64,000 nucleotides of DNA from Methanoculleus taiwanensis (GTDB taxonomy: Archaea > Halobacteriota > Methanomicrobia > Methanomicrobiales > Methanoculleaceae). The position numbers and the translations under genes are program-made. The DNA is taken from assembly GCF_004102725.1 (NCBI RefSeq), contig NZ_LHQS01000001.1, positions 124,001 through 188,000 on the forward strand. Direction: 5' to 3'. The first letter of the stretch is position 1. Each line of letters opens with the position of its first letter. Under the pieces are notes generated by a model. The model saw only the letters and a list, made by a program, of their open reading frames with translations. It did not search any database and was not told the origin of the DNA. This document shows positions 27,197 to 35,659 of the stretch, piece by piece.

Positions 27197-27275
27197 CAGC
27201 AGTATATAAATGGGTACCCAGGCAGGAATGAGTCTCCGGGAACGAGGGGAGAGGAGGAGGTAGTTATATATTCCA
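27197..27275. promoter_or_regulatory. Divergent promoters for cardiolipin synthase and DUF1269 gene
   Basis: AGTATATAAA at 27201-27210 reads as a good TATA box on the minus strand for the cardiolipin synthase gene. GTTATATATTCC at about 27263-27274 serves as a TATA box for the plus-strand DUF1269 gene starting at 27370. The two promoters are only about 60 bp apart, so co-regulation is possible. Confidence 0.6.
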
Positions 27276-27369
27276 GTGCACGGATTGTGCCGGTATGCTT
27301 GCGCGTATCCGCCGTGCACCGGCCCTGCAGGGGATGAACCGGGAGGGCGGGACGCCCGCAGGAGGTACC

Positions 27370-27891
27370 ATGAGCGATCTTGTTGTTATTGCGTATGACG
27401 ATGAATCCACAGCCTATACGGTCCGTGATAAACTGGTGGATCTGACCAAGGAGCACATTATCGAGCTGGAGGATCTGGTCGTCGTCGTCCACCATAAGGA
27501 CGGAAAGACCGAGATCAAGCAGAGCACCGATCTGGTCAGCCTGGGTGCGCTCTCCGGCGCTTTCTGGGGTCTGTTGATCGGGCTTATCTTCTTCATGCCG
27601 ATCTTCGGCCTGGCGATAGGCGCAATTGCAGGCGCCCTCGGCGGGCGTTTCTCCGACTACGGCATCGATGACAAATTCATCAAGGAAGTGGCCGAGAATG
27701 TCCAGCCCGGGAACTCTGCCGTCTTTCTGCTGATCAAGAAGATGACGCCGGACAAGGTAATCGACGCCATCAAGGGATATCACGGCACCGTAATCCAGAC
27801 GTCGCTCTCAAGCGAGGAGGAGGAGCGTCTTCGCGACGCATTCAGCACCGGGCTGCCAGCAAAGGCAGAAGTGCCGCCTCCCTCTCCGTAA
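27370..27891 (+). CDS. DUF1269 membrane-associated protein, copy 1
   Basis: This 173-residue protein has the DUF1269 pattern. An N-terminal alpha/beta part (MSDLVVIAYDDESTAYTVRDKL) leads to LEDLVVVVHHKDGKTEIKQ. A Gly-rich hydrophobic hairpin (LGALSGAFWGLLIGLIFF... AIAGALGG) is followed by NSAVFLLIKKMTPDKVIDAI. ATG 27370 has a perfect GGAGG at 5 nt. DUF1269 proteins are widespread and uncharacterised; this window has three, all in the stress-type region. Confidence 0.88.
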   Translation: MSDLVVIAYDDESTAYTVRDKLVDLTKEHIIELEDLVVVVHHKDGKTEIKQSTDLVSLGALSGAFWGLLIGLIFFMPIFGLAIGAIAGALGGRFSDYGIDDKFIKEVAENVQPGNSAVFLLIKKMTPDKVIDAIKGYHGTVIQTSLSSEEEERLRDAFSTGLPAKAEVPPPSP

Positions 27892-27964
27892 TCATTTTTG
27901 AGAGCGGCAGAGCGGGGCGGCGGGGACATCCATCCCGTACCGGCAACCGCACCAGCAGGAAGTG

Positions 27965-28588
27965 ATGGAGCGTATGCGTGACGTCAGGGTAGCCAGGTTT
28001 GAACGCGCCGGTGTGATGCACGTTGAATTCCGGTTTAAAGCACTCGATCAACTTCTCGATCCAGCGGACTCTTCTCCTCTGCCGGAACGGGAACTCACGG
28101 AGTTCGCCGAGGAGTATATTTTCGGGTATCTCAGAGAGTGCAGGCTGCAGAATCTCGCAGGGCTCAACATCAGCCTCCCACAGGATCAGGTTTCGCCGGA
28201 GATGCAGATGCTCCTGCCCGACACCATCCGCCGGCAGTATCTGTTCCGGTTAAGTGACCTCGACCACGAAACCCGACTTTCACTACGTGAAGGGAGGATT
28301 AGCCTCGCAATTGCGGTCTTCAATGCCACCATCGCGGTGCTGTTCTTCAGCATCTTTGCGAGCTATCTCGAGTCGCTCGTTGTCATCCTCCTCGGCGGCC
28401 TGATCACCATTTTAAACTGGGTGACCATCTGGAACACCTACGAGTATTTCGTGTACGACTACCGGCACCTGATGCACAGACGCAGGATCTATCGGAAGGT
28501 TCCGGCTCTGGAGATCAAGGTTCTGACCTGGCCACTCACCGGTAACCCGGAGGAGACAGTTCATCCCGCCGACCGGGAGATCGGTTGA
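27965..28588 (+). CDS. Membrane protein with two TM helices, family unknown
   Basis: This 207-residue protein has a soluble N-terminal domain of about 110 residues with many acidic and hydrophobic positions (FGYLRECRLQNLAGLNISLP). Two TM helices follow (about 117-136 and 140-160). A basic-aromatic cytosolic C-terminus (YRHLMHRRRIYRKVPALEIKVLTWP) ends the protein. The start is tentative: GTG 27962, ATG 27965 and ATG 27974 are all possible, and AGGA precedes 27965. I do not recognise it. Confidence 0.6.
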   Translation: MERMRDVRVARFERAGVMHVEFRFKALDQLLDPADSSPLPERELTEFAEEYIFGYLRECRLQNLAGLNISLPQDQVSPEMQMLLPDTIRRQYLFRLSDLDHETRLSLREGRISLAIAVFNATIAVLFFSIFASYLESLVVILLGGLITILNWVTIWNTYEYFVYDYRHLMHRRRIYRKVPALEIKVLTWPLTGNPEETVHPADREIG

Positions 28589-28941
28589 GTACAGCTCGGT
28601 TAGGACTGCTGACATCGTCGCCCGGGCTCCACTCGGTCTGCCGCAGCACACTACCGCCTGACCTATGCGTATCTATGCGGGTACTGAATCCCTTCAGGGG
28701 TAATGGTATGGAGAATAAGCATGCACATCCGGGCGACACCGCTGCGGGACGTCGTGATCAAATCCCGGTCGACCGCGATGAAGAGGAGCGAAACCCCGGC
28801 CTGACAGGAGGAGAGAGGACATCGACCCGACGGCGGAGGAACAGCTCTTCGGATCGGGGTTCGGCACTCCACTATTTTTATATACCTTCTGCCGTTATTC
28901 CCGCCGCGAGCAGCAATTGCCATTCTGTTCGGGAGAGGGTT
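28589..28941. other. Gene-free stretch with lipoprotein promoter
   Basis: No gene can be supported across these 350 bp. TTTTTATATACC at about 28874-28885 is a good TATA box for the lipoprotein gene at 28942 and gives a leader of about 35 nt. An open frame continues upstream of that start but has no signal or domain, so the upstream part is not treated as coding. Confidence 0.5.
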
Positions 28942-29319
28942 ATGAAATCAGGGATGTTTTTCGTCGCCGGGATACTCATTCTGGGCTGCGCCGTTGCCGG
29001 GTGCGTCCAACCTGCCCAGGAACGGGCGGAGGCAGAGCTCTGCCGGGACCTTGAAGCACTCGGCGTAGCGCTTCAGAATCTGCAGAGCGTCAATGCAACC
29101 TCTTCGGTGGGAGATATTCGGGACGCACAGGGTGAGGTGCAGTCTGCCAGGGAGAATGTCAGGAGTTCTGCAGGCCGGCTCGCCGACATCCGGGTCAACG
29201 AACTCACTGCGGCGTATGAAGAGCTCAGTCAAGTCGTGCAGAACATCCCCAACAGTGCGAACGTCGTTGAAATCGTCCAGACCATCCGCCCGAAGGTGCA
29301 GGCGGGCACTACGGGCTGA
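28942..29319 (+). CDS. Small helical lipoprotein
   Basis: This 125-residue protein has a signal peptide ending in lipobox-like AVAGC (about residues 17-21), so it is likely lipid-anchored on the outer face of the membrane. The rest is helical with regular Leu/Val spacing (LEALGVALQNLQSVNATSS, DIRDAQGEVQSARENVRSS, LTAAYEELSQVVQNIPN). It aligns by pattern with the membrane-anchored protein at 23289. ATG 28942 has GGAGAGGG close upstream. Function unknown. Confidence 0.78.
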   Translation: MKSGMFFVAGILILGCAVAGCVQPAQERAEAELCRDLEALGVALQNLQSVNATSSVGDIRDAQGEVQSARENVRSSAGRLADIRVNELTAAYEELSQVVQNIPNSANVVEIVQTIRPKVQAGTTG

Positions 29320-29537
29320 GAGGAGACCGGGTTCTCGAAAAGGGGCAGGAAGCAACGGGCGGCGGCCTGTGTTAAAACTTGAGAAATACCCGGGTTCATC
29401 GAGATGCAGAGAAAGAACCCTCACCTTTATGCATCGAGAGAGCAGTAAAGCAGGCGATCATGGATCAAACGAAGGGAGGGGAAAGGAGCTGCAATTCCCG
29501 GGAGCTTCAATCGTCCTTACGGGAACAGAGGTGATCG

Positions 29538-30836
29538 ATGAGCGGATCTGATGGTGAGGTGCCCCCCGCCTTCCACGTCATGGCCAAACCGACCGGTGCA
29601 CGGTGCAATCTTGCCTGTGCCTACTGCTTTTTCCTGAAGAAGGAGGAGCTGTACCCGGATAGCACGTTTCGGATGACCGACGGGGTGATGGAGGAGTATA
29701 TCCGCCAGACCATCGAGGGACATCGCGTGCCCCAGGTGACGATTGCCTGGCAGGGGGGAGAGCCGACCCTGATGGGGCTGGACTTCTTCCAGCGAGCCGT
29801 GGAGGTGCAGAAGAAGTATGCGAAACCCAAAACCCGTATCGAGAACACGTTCCAGACAAACGGCATCCTCCTCGATGACGAATGGTGCCATTTCTTCCAT
29901 GAGAATCAATTTCTCGTTGGCCTCTCCATGGACGGCCCCGCGGAACTGCATGATACCTACCGGAGAGACAGGCGGGGTCGCGGCACGTTTGACCGGGTTC
30001 TCAAAGCCGCCCGCCTGCTCCAGAAACACCAGGTCGAATACAACATCCTCTGCGCAGTCAACAGCACGAACGCCGACTATCCACAGGAGGTATACCGATT
30101 CTTCCGCGACGAACTCTCTGCGCAATATATCCAGTTTATTCCCATCGTGGAGCGAAATAACGAGACCGGATTTCAGGAAGGGAACACGGTCACCGACCGA
30201 TCCGTCCGGCCGGATCAGTGGGGACGGTTCCTGATCGAGATCTTCGACGAGTGGGTCAGGAGAGACGTGGGCCGGATGTTTGTTTTGAACTTCGACGGGG
30301 CGCTCGCGGGCTGGCTCGGGATGGCGGGGACGGTCTGCGTCTTTTCCCCGACCTGCGGCCTTGGCGTGGCGCTCGAGCACAACGGAGACCTCTATTCCTG
30401 CGATCACTTCGTCGAACCGGACCACCTCCTCGGCAACATCCTCACGACACCGCTCGCCGAACTCGTGGGCTCGGAGAAGCAGCGGAGGTTCGGGGCAGTC
30501 AAACGTGATACGCTCCCCCGGTACTGCCGGGAGTGTGCGTTCCTCGCCATCTGCAACGGGGAATGCCCGAAGAACCGGTTCATCGAGACGCCGGACGGCG
30601 AGGCGGGACTCAACTACCTCTGCAAAGGCTACAAGGCTTTCTTCGCCCACGCCGACCGCCCGATGCGGATGATGGCCGACCTGCTCCGACAGGGGCGGTT
30701 TGCGGATGAGGTGATGCCGATGCTCGCCGCAAGGGAGAAAGGGCCTGCTAACCAGGCCAGGGTGGGTCGGAACGATCCCTGCCCATGCGGAAGCGGGCTG
30801 AAATATAAGAAGTGCTGCGGGCTCAGAACCCGTTAA
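29538..30836 (+). CDS. Anaerobic sulfatase-maturating-type radical SAM enzyme with SEC-C tail
   Basis: This 432-residue enzyme has the radical SAM motif [18 protein letters not shown], the signature of anaerobic sulfatase-maturating enzymes (anSME), which convert a Cys or Ser to formylglycine. [10 protein letters not shown] and the SPASM cysteines ([36 protein letters not shown]) are present. An added C-terminal SEC-C motif ([18 protein letters not shown]) should bind zinc. ATG 29538 has AGAGGTGAT about 5 nt upstream. The only sulfatase in the window, 5 kb away, is a decayed pseudogene, so the enzyme may now act elsewhere in the genome. Confidence 0.9.
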   Translation: MSGSDGEVPPAFHVMAKPTGARCNLACAYCFFLKKEELYPDSTFRMTDGVMEEYIRQTIEGHRVPQVTIAWQGGEPTLMGLDFFQRAVEVQKKYAKPKTRIENTFQTNGILLDDEWCHFFHENQFLVGLSMDGPAELHDTYRRDRRGRGTFDRVLKAARLLQKHQVEYNILCAVNSTNADYPQEVYRFFRDELSAQYIQFIPIVERNNETGFQEGNTVTDRSVRPDQWGRFLIEIFDEWVRRDVGRMFVLNFDGALAGWLGMAGTVCVFSPTCGLGVALEHNGDLYSCDHFVEPDHLLGNILTTPLAELVGSEKQRRFGAVKRDTLPRYCRECAFLAICNGECPKNRFIETPDGEAGLNYLCKGYKAFFAHADRPMRMMADLLRQGRFADEVMPMLAAREKGPANQARVGRNDPCPCGSGLKYKKCCGLRTR

Positions 30837-30987
30837 CGATGCAATGTCGTGGGAGATCGCCACCTCATCAGGCCTGAAAAATTATTTTTGCAAAAATATA
30901 ATAACCATCTATCCTGCATCAGGCATACGTTCCCGGATTCGCGTACAGGGAGACGATAGGCCTGGCGGACGGGGAGTTCGATGATCT

Positions 30988-31880
30988 GTGGCGGATCTGG
31001 AGTCTCTCACGGAAATCGGCGTAAACATCGGTGAAATACTCATAATTCTGCTTCTCACCGGTGCCGCCCTCGTTACCACAAGGGTCATTATGCGGCGCGG
31101 GCTCTGGCCGACAATCCTGAAGGCCGGATTGGCACCCGACAGAAGAATACTCTCCCTCGTTGAGCAGTTTGTCTACATCTTTCTCATCGTCTTCGGACTC
31201 CAACAGGTCGTCCGGTTCATCGTGCCGGAGGCTCCCGATCTTGATGACCTCTTCTTCATCATCTACTGGGTTGTAGGGCTCTACTTCGCCTTCCGCCTGA
31301 TCAGCGCCGCTGCGGACTGGTACTTGGCGATGGCCGCACCCCGGATCGAGGGCACAACGCATGAAAAATCGTCCCGAACGTGAAATACATCGTCATCATC
31401 GTCGTTTTTTCACTGGCGCACATCATCCTCCTCGATTACTTCGATATCAGCAGCTCGGCTCTGACCGCCGCCATCGCTTCCTTCGGCCTGGGCGCCCTGG
31501 TGGTGGGACTCGCCGCAGAGAACATCATCAACGACATCTTCAGCGGGATCGTGATCAGCATCGACCGCCCCGTCTGGGTCGGCGACCGCATCGAGATCCA
31601 GGAGCTGGAGACGCGGGGAGATGTGGTGGAGGTCGGCTGGCGGTCCACCCGCATTCTCACGAGAGACAAGCGGATGGTCGCCGTCCCCAACTCGCTCATC
31701 GGTTCGAATCTCGTAACGAACTACTCGGTGCCGGACAAGGTCTTCAGGGTCGAGACCGATGCGGTGATAGCATATGGGGCAGACATCGAATACGTCAGAG
31801 GCCTGATACTGGAGGCGATAGAGGAGCAGGACTGGGTGATGAAGGACAGACGGACACGGGCACTGACTGATATAACCTGA
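30988..31880 (+). pseudogene. MscS-family mechanosensitive channel, frameshifted and truncated
   Basis: Two abutting frames encode one MscS-type channel. 30988-31383 (GTG start) gives three TM helices and ends EGTTHEKSSRT. 31380-31880 supplies the next helix, the pore helix (ALTAAIASFGLGALVVGLAA), and the beta domain (RPVWVGDRIEIQE, NSLIGSNLVTNYS). Adding one base in the A-run at 31364-31368 would restore a continuous reading (EK-x-VPNVKYIVIIVV), so a single-base deletion is the likely cause. The C-terminal alpha/beta domain also ends early (ALTDIT), about 60 residues short of the usual length. A sequencing error could explain the frameshift but not the truncation. Translational coupling at the GTGA overlap is a weaker alternative. 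Confidence 0.75.
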
Positions 31881-31948
31881 TATTTATAATAATTTCCCAC
31901 TTGGGTTGCGCGGTTCAATGCCGTGCCAGGAGGGAGCCGTTGACCCGT

Positions 31949-32119
31949 CAACCCGTTTTCACCGCAGGAGAAACGCATCGGCGGGTCTTTCCCGTGCGTG
32001 ACCACGTTGTCGCCCCTTTGAGCGGGATGCGGCGTTCGTCCCGCTCAGACCGGTGCAACACATTTCTTGTATCTTCGACCGGGTATACACCATTGGTGCT
32101 GATGGAGGCAGAGAGAACG
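31949..32119 (+). repeat. Diverged dispersed repeat, copy A
   Basis: This stretch is similar to 34362-34534 along its length. Shared blocks include CCCGTTTTCACCGCA at the left end, GTATCTTCGACCGGG towards the right end, and CTGATGGA followed by GCAGAG at the right end. Copy A lies just upstream of the TMEM175-type gene. Its frames have stops and do not conserve a protein shared with copy B, so it looks non-coding. Confidence 0.6.
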
Positions 32120-32208
32120 CAAGGCACCATTTTTACGCTACCAAGGGATGAAGAAACCATACTCTTTTCATATCTCCTTCCATCCATACTCGCGATCAGG
32201 TGATGTTG

Positions 32209-32877
32209 ATGGCTGCCCCTGATGAGAGCACGAAGAGATCCGACCCCGGCCACCCGCCCCACATTCTCCCCACGGACAGGCTGAACGCGTTCGCCGACGG
32301 CGTCTTCGCCATCGTCATCACCCTGCTCGTCCTCGAACTCCCGGTGCCGGAGGTTGCCGACGGCCTGCTATGGGCGCTTCTGGAACAATGGCCCGATTTC
32401 CTCGCTTATATTATCAGTTTCGTGTTCATCGGCGGGTTCTGGATAACGCATGCAGCCATCACCCGGCTCACCGAGCAGGAAGACCAGGTCACCTTCCGGC
32501 TGACGCTGATTACACTCTTCTTCATCTCCCTGATCCCGTTCTCCACGAGCCTGATGGCCACCCACCTCACCGGCTCGGGTTCCCGGCTGTCGGTGCTCCT
32601 CTACGGGCTGAATTTGCTCATCGCCTCGATCATGCTGAGCGGGATCATGCGTTACCTTGCCCGGCGCCGCGAACTGCTCGTGGACGACCTTGCGGAAGAA
32701 GATGTTGATGATATGGAACGAAAGCGGCGATCGGGCATCATCTTCAACGCTATCGGGGTGCTGCTCGCCCTCCTCTTCCCCCCACTGGCGGTCGCCGCGT
32801 ACATCGGGGTGGCGTTCTTCTTCTTCCTCCAGCCCCTGCTCTATAAAAGGATTATACGGCGTTCTTTGAAAACCTGA
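32209..32877 (+). CDS. TMEM175-family (DUF1211) potassium channel-like protein
   Basis: This 222-residue membrane protein contains six TM helices. The first carries RLNAFADGVFAIVITLLVLEL, the position of the FSD motif that lines the pore in TMEM175 channels (here FAD). FIGGFWITHAAITRL and FFISLIPFSTSLMATH are further family segments. ATG 32209 follows AGGTGAT by about 5 nt; GTG 32200 and ATG 32203 are alternatives. Prokaryotic TMEM175 proteins conduct K+, so a role in ion balance fits the surrounding region. Confidence 0.85.
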   Translation: MAAPDESTKRSDPGHPPHILPTDRLNAFADGVFAIVITLLVLELPVPEVADGLLWALLEQWPDFLAYIISFVFIGGFWITHAAITRLTEQEDQVTFRLTLITLFFISLIPFSTSLMATHLTGSGSRLSVLLYGLNLLIASIMLSGIMRYLARRRELLVDDLAEEDVDDMERKRRSGIIFNAIGVLLALLFPPLAVAAYIGVAFFFFLQPLLYKRIIRRSLKT

Positions 32878-33400
32878 TAGAAGAGAGCCACCCTCTCCCC
32901 ACGAGATCCGGGATACCTACGGTGTGGAAGTGGAGCCGGGACATGACGATGCGCTCATACTCGCCGTTACGGCGGCGATCGACCAGATTTCGCACGATTA
33001 GGAGAGGACGGACGGAATCAACTGGAGATCGGGTGGCCAGTCCCGGAGACGGGACTCCTGCCATCTGGATTCCCGGTCATGGCCGTCAACCATGAGCACT
33101 CCGAGAAAGATGCCGAAGGAGAGATATACATCCGAACATCCGGAGGATTGGCAGACCCGGATGAAAGAGAGCCGTTTATCCATTTAATATAACCTAATGC
33201 ATATAATAAAATCTTTATATTATCTTAACTACAGTAGGCCGAGCCCGCCTCCTGCATGCATACACCCGAAGAAGTCAACGAAGATCGCTGATCGACGCCT
33301 TCGGGGCTCTTGATGCCGCATCTTATAACAGCAGTATAAGCGCAGTATACGGCTGGAACGGGCCAACTGAGAACAGATTCAGTAAAGGGGGAATAGAGAA
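32878..33400. other. Intergenic stretch, no supported gene
   Basis: About 520 bp without convincing coding sequence. The segment 33182-33232 is strikingly AT-rich. TCTTATAAC near 33320-33328 is a candidate TATA box for the DUF1269-type gene at 33401. The short open frames here are low-complexity and lack ribosome binding sites. Confidence 0.5.
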
Positions 33401-33958
33401 ATGGCTGAAGTTATGTATGGACCGATGCAGCTCCTGGTCATCGGATTTCCGAACCCGGACTTCCACGGTCAGATTCGCCGTGCGCTCGGGTCGGTCATGG
33501 AGGAGGGCATTATCAGGCTGATCGACCTCCGGTTCGTGTACAAAGACGCAGACGGCAACGCCAGTGCCATGGAGGCTACCCAGCTCGACGATGAGGAGCG
33601 GGAGCGCTTCGGCGCCGCCGTCGGCGCACTCATCGGCCTCGGGGCCGGCGGAGCGGAAGGAGCACGGAAAGGCGCCGAAACCGGCGCCATGGCGGCCGCC
33701 CAGCAGACCTTTGGGATGACCGAGGAGGACGTTCAGAGGATCACCGACGCCATCCCGAACGACAGCGCCGCCGCCGTCTTCCTCATCGAGCACCTCTGGG
33801 CGAAAGACCTCAAGCAGGCACTCCGCGATGCCAACGGATACCTCATCGCCCAGGGCATGGTCACGCCGGAAGCCCTTGTCATGATAGGAGATGCACTGCG
33901 AGAAGCAGCTGAAGGTGCAGAGGAGGAGAAAAAACCAATGGCGGCACCGGCACGCTGA
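33401..33958 (+). CDS. DUF1269/DUF6325-type protein, copy 2
   Basis: This 185-residue protein shares the DUF1269-like plan. The N-terminal MQLLVIGFPNPDFHGQI has a beta-alpha form, and EEGIIRLIDLRFVYKDADGN is the central strand pair. A Gly/Ala-rich segment (AAVGALIGLGAGGAEGARKGAETGAMAA) replaces the hydrophobic hairpin. IPNDSAAAVFLIEHLWAKDL closes the fold. The glycine-rich segment is less hydrophobic than in copies 1 and 3, so this one may be soluble. AAGGGGGAA precedes ATG 33401. Confidence 0.82.
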   Translation: MAEVMYGPMQLLVIGFPNPDFHGQIRRALGSVMEEGIIRLIDLRFVYKDADGNASAMEATQLDDEERERFGAAVGALIGLGAGGAEGARKGAETGAMAAAQQTFGMTEEDVQRITDAIPNDSAAAVFLIEHLWAKDLKQALRDANGYLIAQGMVTPEALVMIGDALREAAEGAEEEKKPMAAPAR

Positions 33959-34071
33959 AGCGATGCCGAGACTGACCCGCTCTCATTTTTCCATTGCCTC
34001 ACCCGATCACTCATCCTGCTGATGCTCATCCCGCCCGCCACCGCTGTCCCAATGTCACCTATCCGGATGTG

Positions 34072-34257
34072 ATGATCATGATCCTCATCGTTGAGCTGGT
34101 CGGTTTCGTGCTGCTGATGTTCGCGAGCGAGGAGATGGATAAGCGGGCGGAGCGGCATCTGCGGTTACTCGGGAGAAGAAGCCCACAAAGGCATCGCAGG
34201 GATGAAGGAGGCAAAAAAAGAGAGCACCATCTTTTTCCCTGCACAATCGGGGGATGA
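34072..34257 (+). CDS. Possible small single-TM protein
   Basis: A short frame from ATG 34072 encodes one strong hydrophobic helix (MIMILIVELVGFVLLMFASEE) followed by a very basic, arginine-rich tail (AERHLRLLGRRSPQRHRRDEGG). No ribosome binding site or family is recognised, and the end runs into low-quality sequence, so it may be spurious. Confidence 0.3.
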   Translation: MIMILIVELVGFVLLMFASEEMDKRAERHLRLLGRRSPQRHRRDEGGKKREHHLFPCTIGG

Positions 34258-34361
34258 AGAAGGGGTCATCATAGATGCCCATGTCTTCGAGCGTATCGAT
34301 CAGGCGTATCACCTGGGCGTCGGTGTGCTCTGCAAAGCCAGGATGCTCCCCATCGGCCCTT

Positions 34362-34534
34362 CAGCCCGTTTTCACCGCATGGGAAAGGTATCGAGGGGGT
34401 CTTCTCCCTACGTGGCCGCGTTCTCGGCCCTCGGGCCGGGTGTGACGTTCGCCCTGCTCAGGCCGGTGTAGCAGTCAGGGGACTGCATTTTTTGTATCTT
34501 CGACCGGGGATACGCTGATGGACGCAGAGGAACG
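34362..34534 (+). repeat. Diverged dispersed repeat, copy B
   Basis: This is the second copy of the repeat at 31949-32119, in the same orientation and of similar length, with a short internal gap relative to copy A near its right end. A shorter similarity also links 34221-34265 to 32117-32158, which lies on the other side of copy A, as though the order of two blocks were permuted. No inverted ends or transposase accompany it. Confidence 0.6.
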
Positions 34535-34604
34535 GGTGAAAAAAGGGAGTCCGGTGCCGGTCACCCGCACCTCCTCAGATCGTATCTCTCAAAGCAGCCT
34601 CTTT

Positions 34605-35141
34605 TCATGTAGCGGGTGGTGCGGCAACCTTGGCTGTATAGGACGCGATCTCACCCGACATCTCGTCGCCCAGCGTGAGCGTCACCACATTGGGATTGTA
34701 GCCGCTCATGCTGTTGACGACATCCTCGGTGTAGGTGTCTTCGAGCAACAGCAGAACAGCCGAGCTGTCGGGTGTCAGGGCATTACCGATATCTTCCAGA
34801 TCGCCTTTCTTGATGGGGCGACCGAGGTATTTGCCGGCGACGCCGCCGACCACAGCACCGCCGACTACCCAAGCCAGAAACCCGGCGGGACCGCCGATGA
34901 GGCTCAGGAGCCCGCCGGCAACCGCGCCAGCTGCCGCCCCGAGGCCACCCCTGCCCGGTTCGTGAAAATGCACTTTGCCCTGTTCGTCCTGCTCGACCAC
35001 GGCCTGGGCAATGATATCAAAGCCTTCCAGCAGGCCGGCGTTTTTGGCTTCGTTCAGGATGTTTCCTGCCGTCTTCTGGCCGTCAAAGACGAGCGCCAGA
35101 ATGTCATAAACTTCCGAAGAACCTGTTTCTGTTTTACCCAT
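34605..35141 (-). CDS. DUF1269 membrane-associated protein, copy 3
   Basis: This 178-residue protein has the family plan: EVYDILALVFDGQKTAGNIL at the N-terminus, a Gly/Ala-rich hydrophobic hairpin (GGLGAAAGAVAGGLLSLIGG, then FLAWVVGGAVVGGVAG) at about residues 70-105, and LTPDSSAVLLLLEDTYTEDV. ATG 35141 is preferred over ATG 35147 because AGGTGA then has normal spacing. A minus-strand TATA-like TTTATAAATTTG (about 35257-35268) is a likely promoter. Confidence 0.87.
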   Translation of the reverse strand: MGKTETGSSEVYDILALVFDGQKTAGNILNEAKNAGLLEGFDIIAQAVVEQDEQGKVHFHEPGRGGLGAAAGAVAGGLLSLIGGPAGFLAWVVGGAVVGGVAGKYLGRPIKKGDLEDIGNALTPDSSAVLLLLEDTYTEDVVNSMSGYNPNVVTLTLGDEMSGEIASYTAKVAAPPAT

Positions 35142-35327
35142 GTTCATTCACCTTTGCGGGGTTGGCCTGATGCACATGGTGGTATCGCACCTTTGAGCAA
35201 CAGATCCCATTTTTTACGGCCTGGATCCGTCGTCCAGAGCAACCTCAACCCACCCCAAATTTATAAAAATGTTTTTATGCTCGTGCCGTGTTGAATAAAT
35301 CCGGTTGATACGACCAGAAGAGAGAAG

Positions 35328-35648
35328 ATGACGGTCGCCCCTGCCGGTCTTCCATACCAAAGAAAAAACACTGGGGACGGCCGTACCCCGATACTCGCGA
35401 CTGGGATATCTAATGAACACCTGGTTCGGTGGGGTGAGTTCTACCTCTCACTTGACTTCCTTGAGCAGTGGGACGAGCTCCTTGGCCGGATGAACGCCGG
35501 CAAGCGCGGCCGGCCGTGTCAGTATCCTGAGCCGTTCATCGAGTGGATGGCCTGCATTCACATCTTCCTGCAGATGCCCTATCGCCAGATGGAAGGGTTT
35601 ACCCGAAAGCTCGCGACCGCCTTGCAACCATCGGAGTCATGGTGGTGA
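35328..35648 (+). mobile_element. Transposase fragment, IS5/DDE type, N-terminal part only
   Basis: The 106-residue frame resembles the N-terminal part of IS5-group transposases: WGEFYLSLDFLEQWDELLG, GKRGRPCQYPEPFIEWM, and LQMPYRQMEGFTRKLA. The DDE catalytic core is missing. The frame runs into opposite-strand sulfatase remnant sequence near 35625-35680. No terminal inverted repeats were found. It is a dead remnant that probably marks the deletion or insertion that damaged the sulfatase gene. Confidence 0.7.
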
Positions 35649-35659
35649 TGAACCGCACC

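Noticed and set aside
34202-34471. Short plus-strand frame across the repeat copy B
   Set aside because: Copy A does not preserve it in any frame, so it is not treated as coding.
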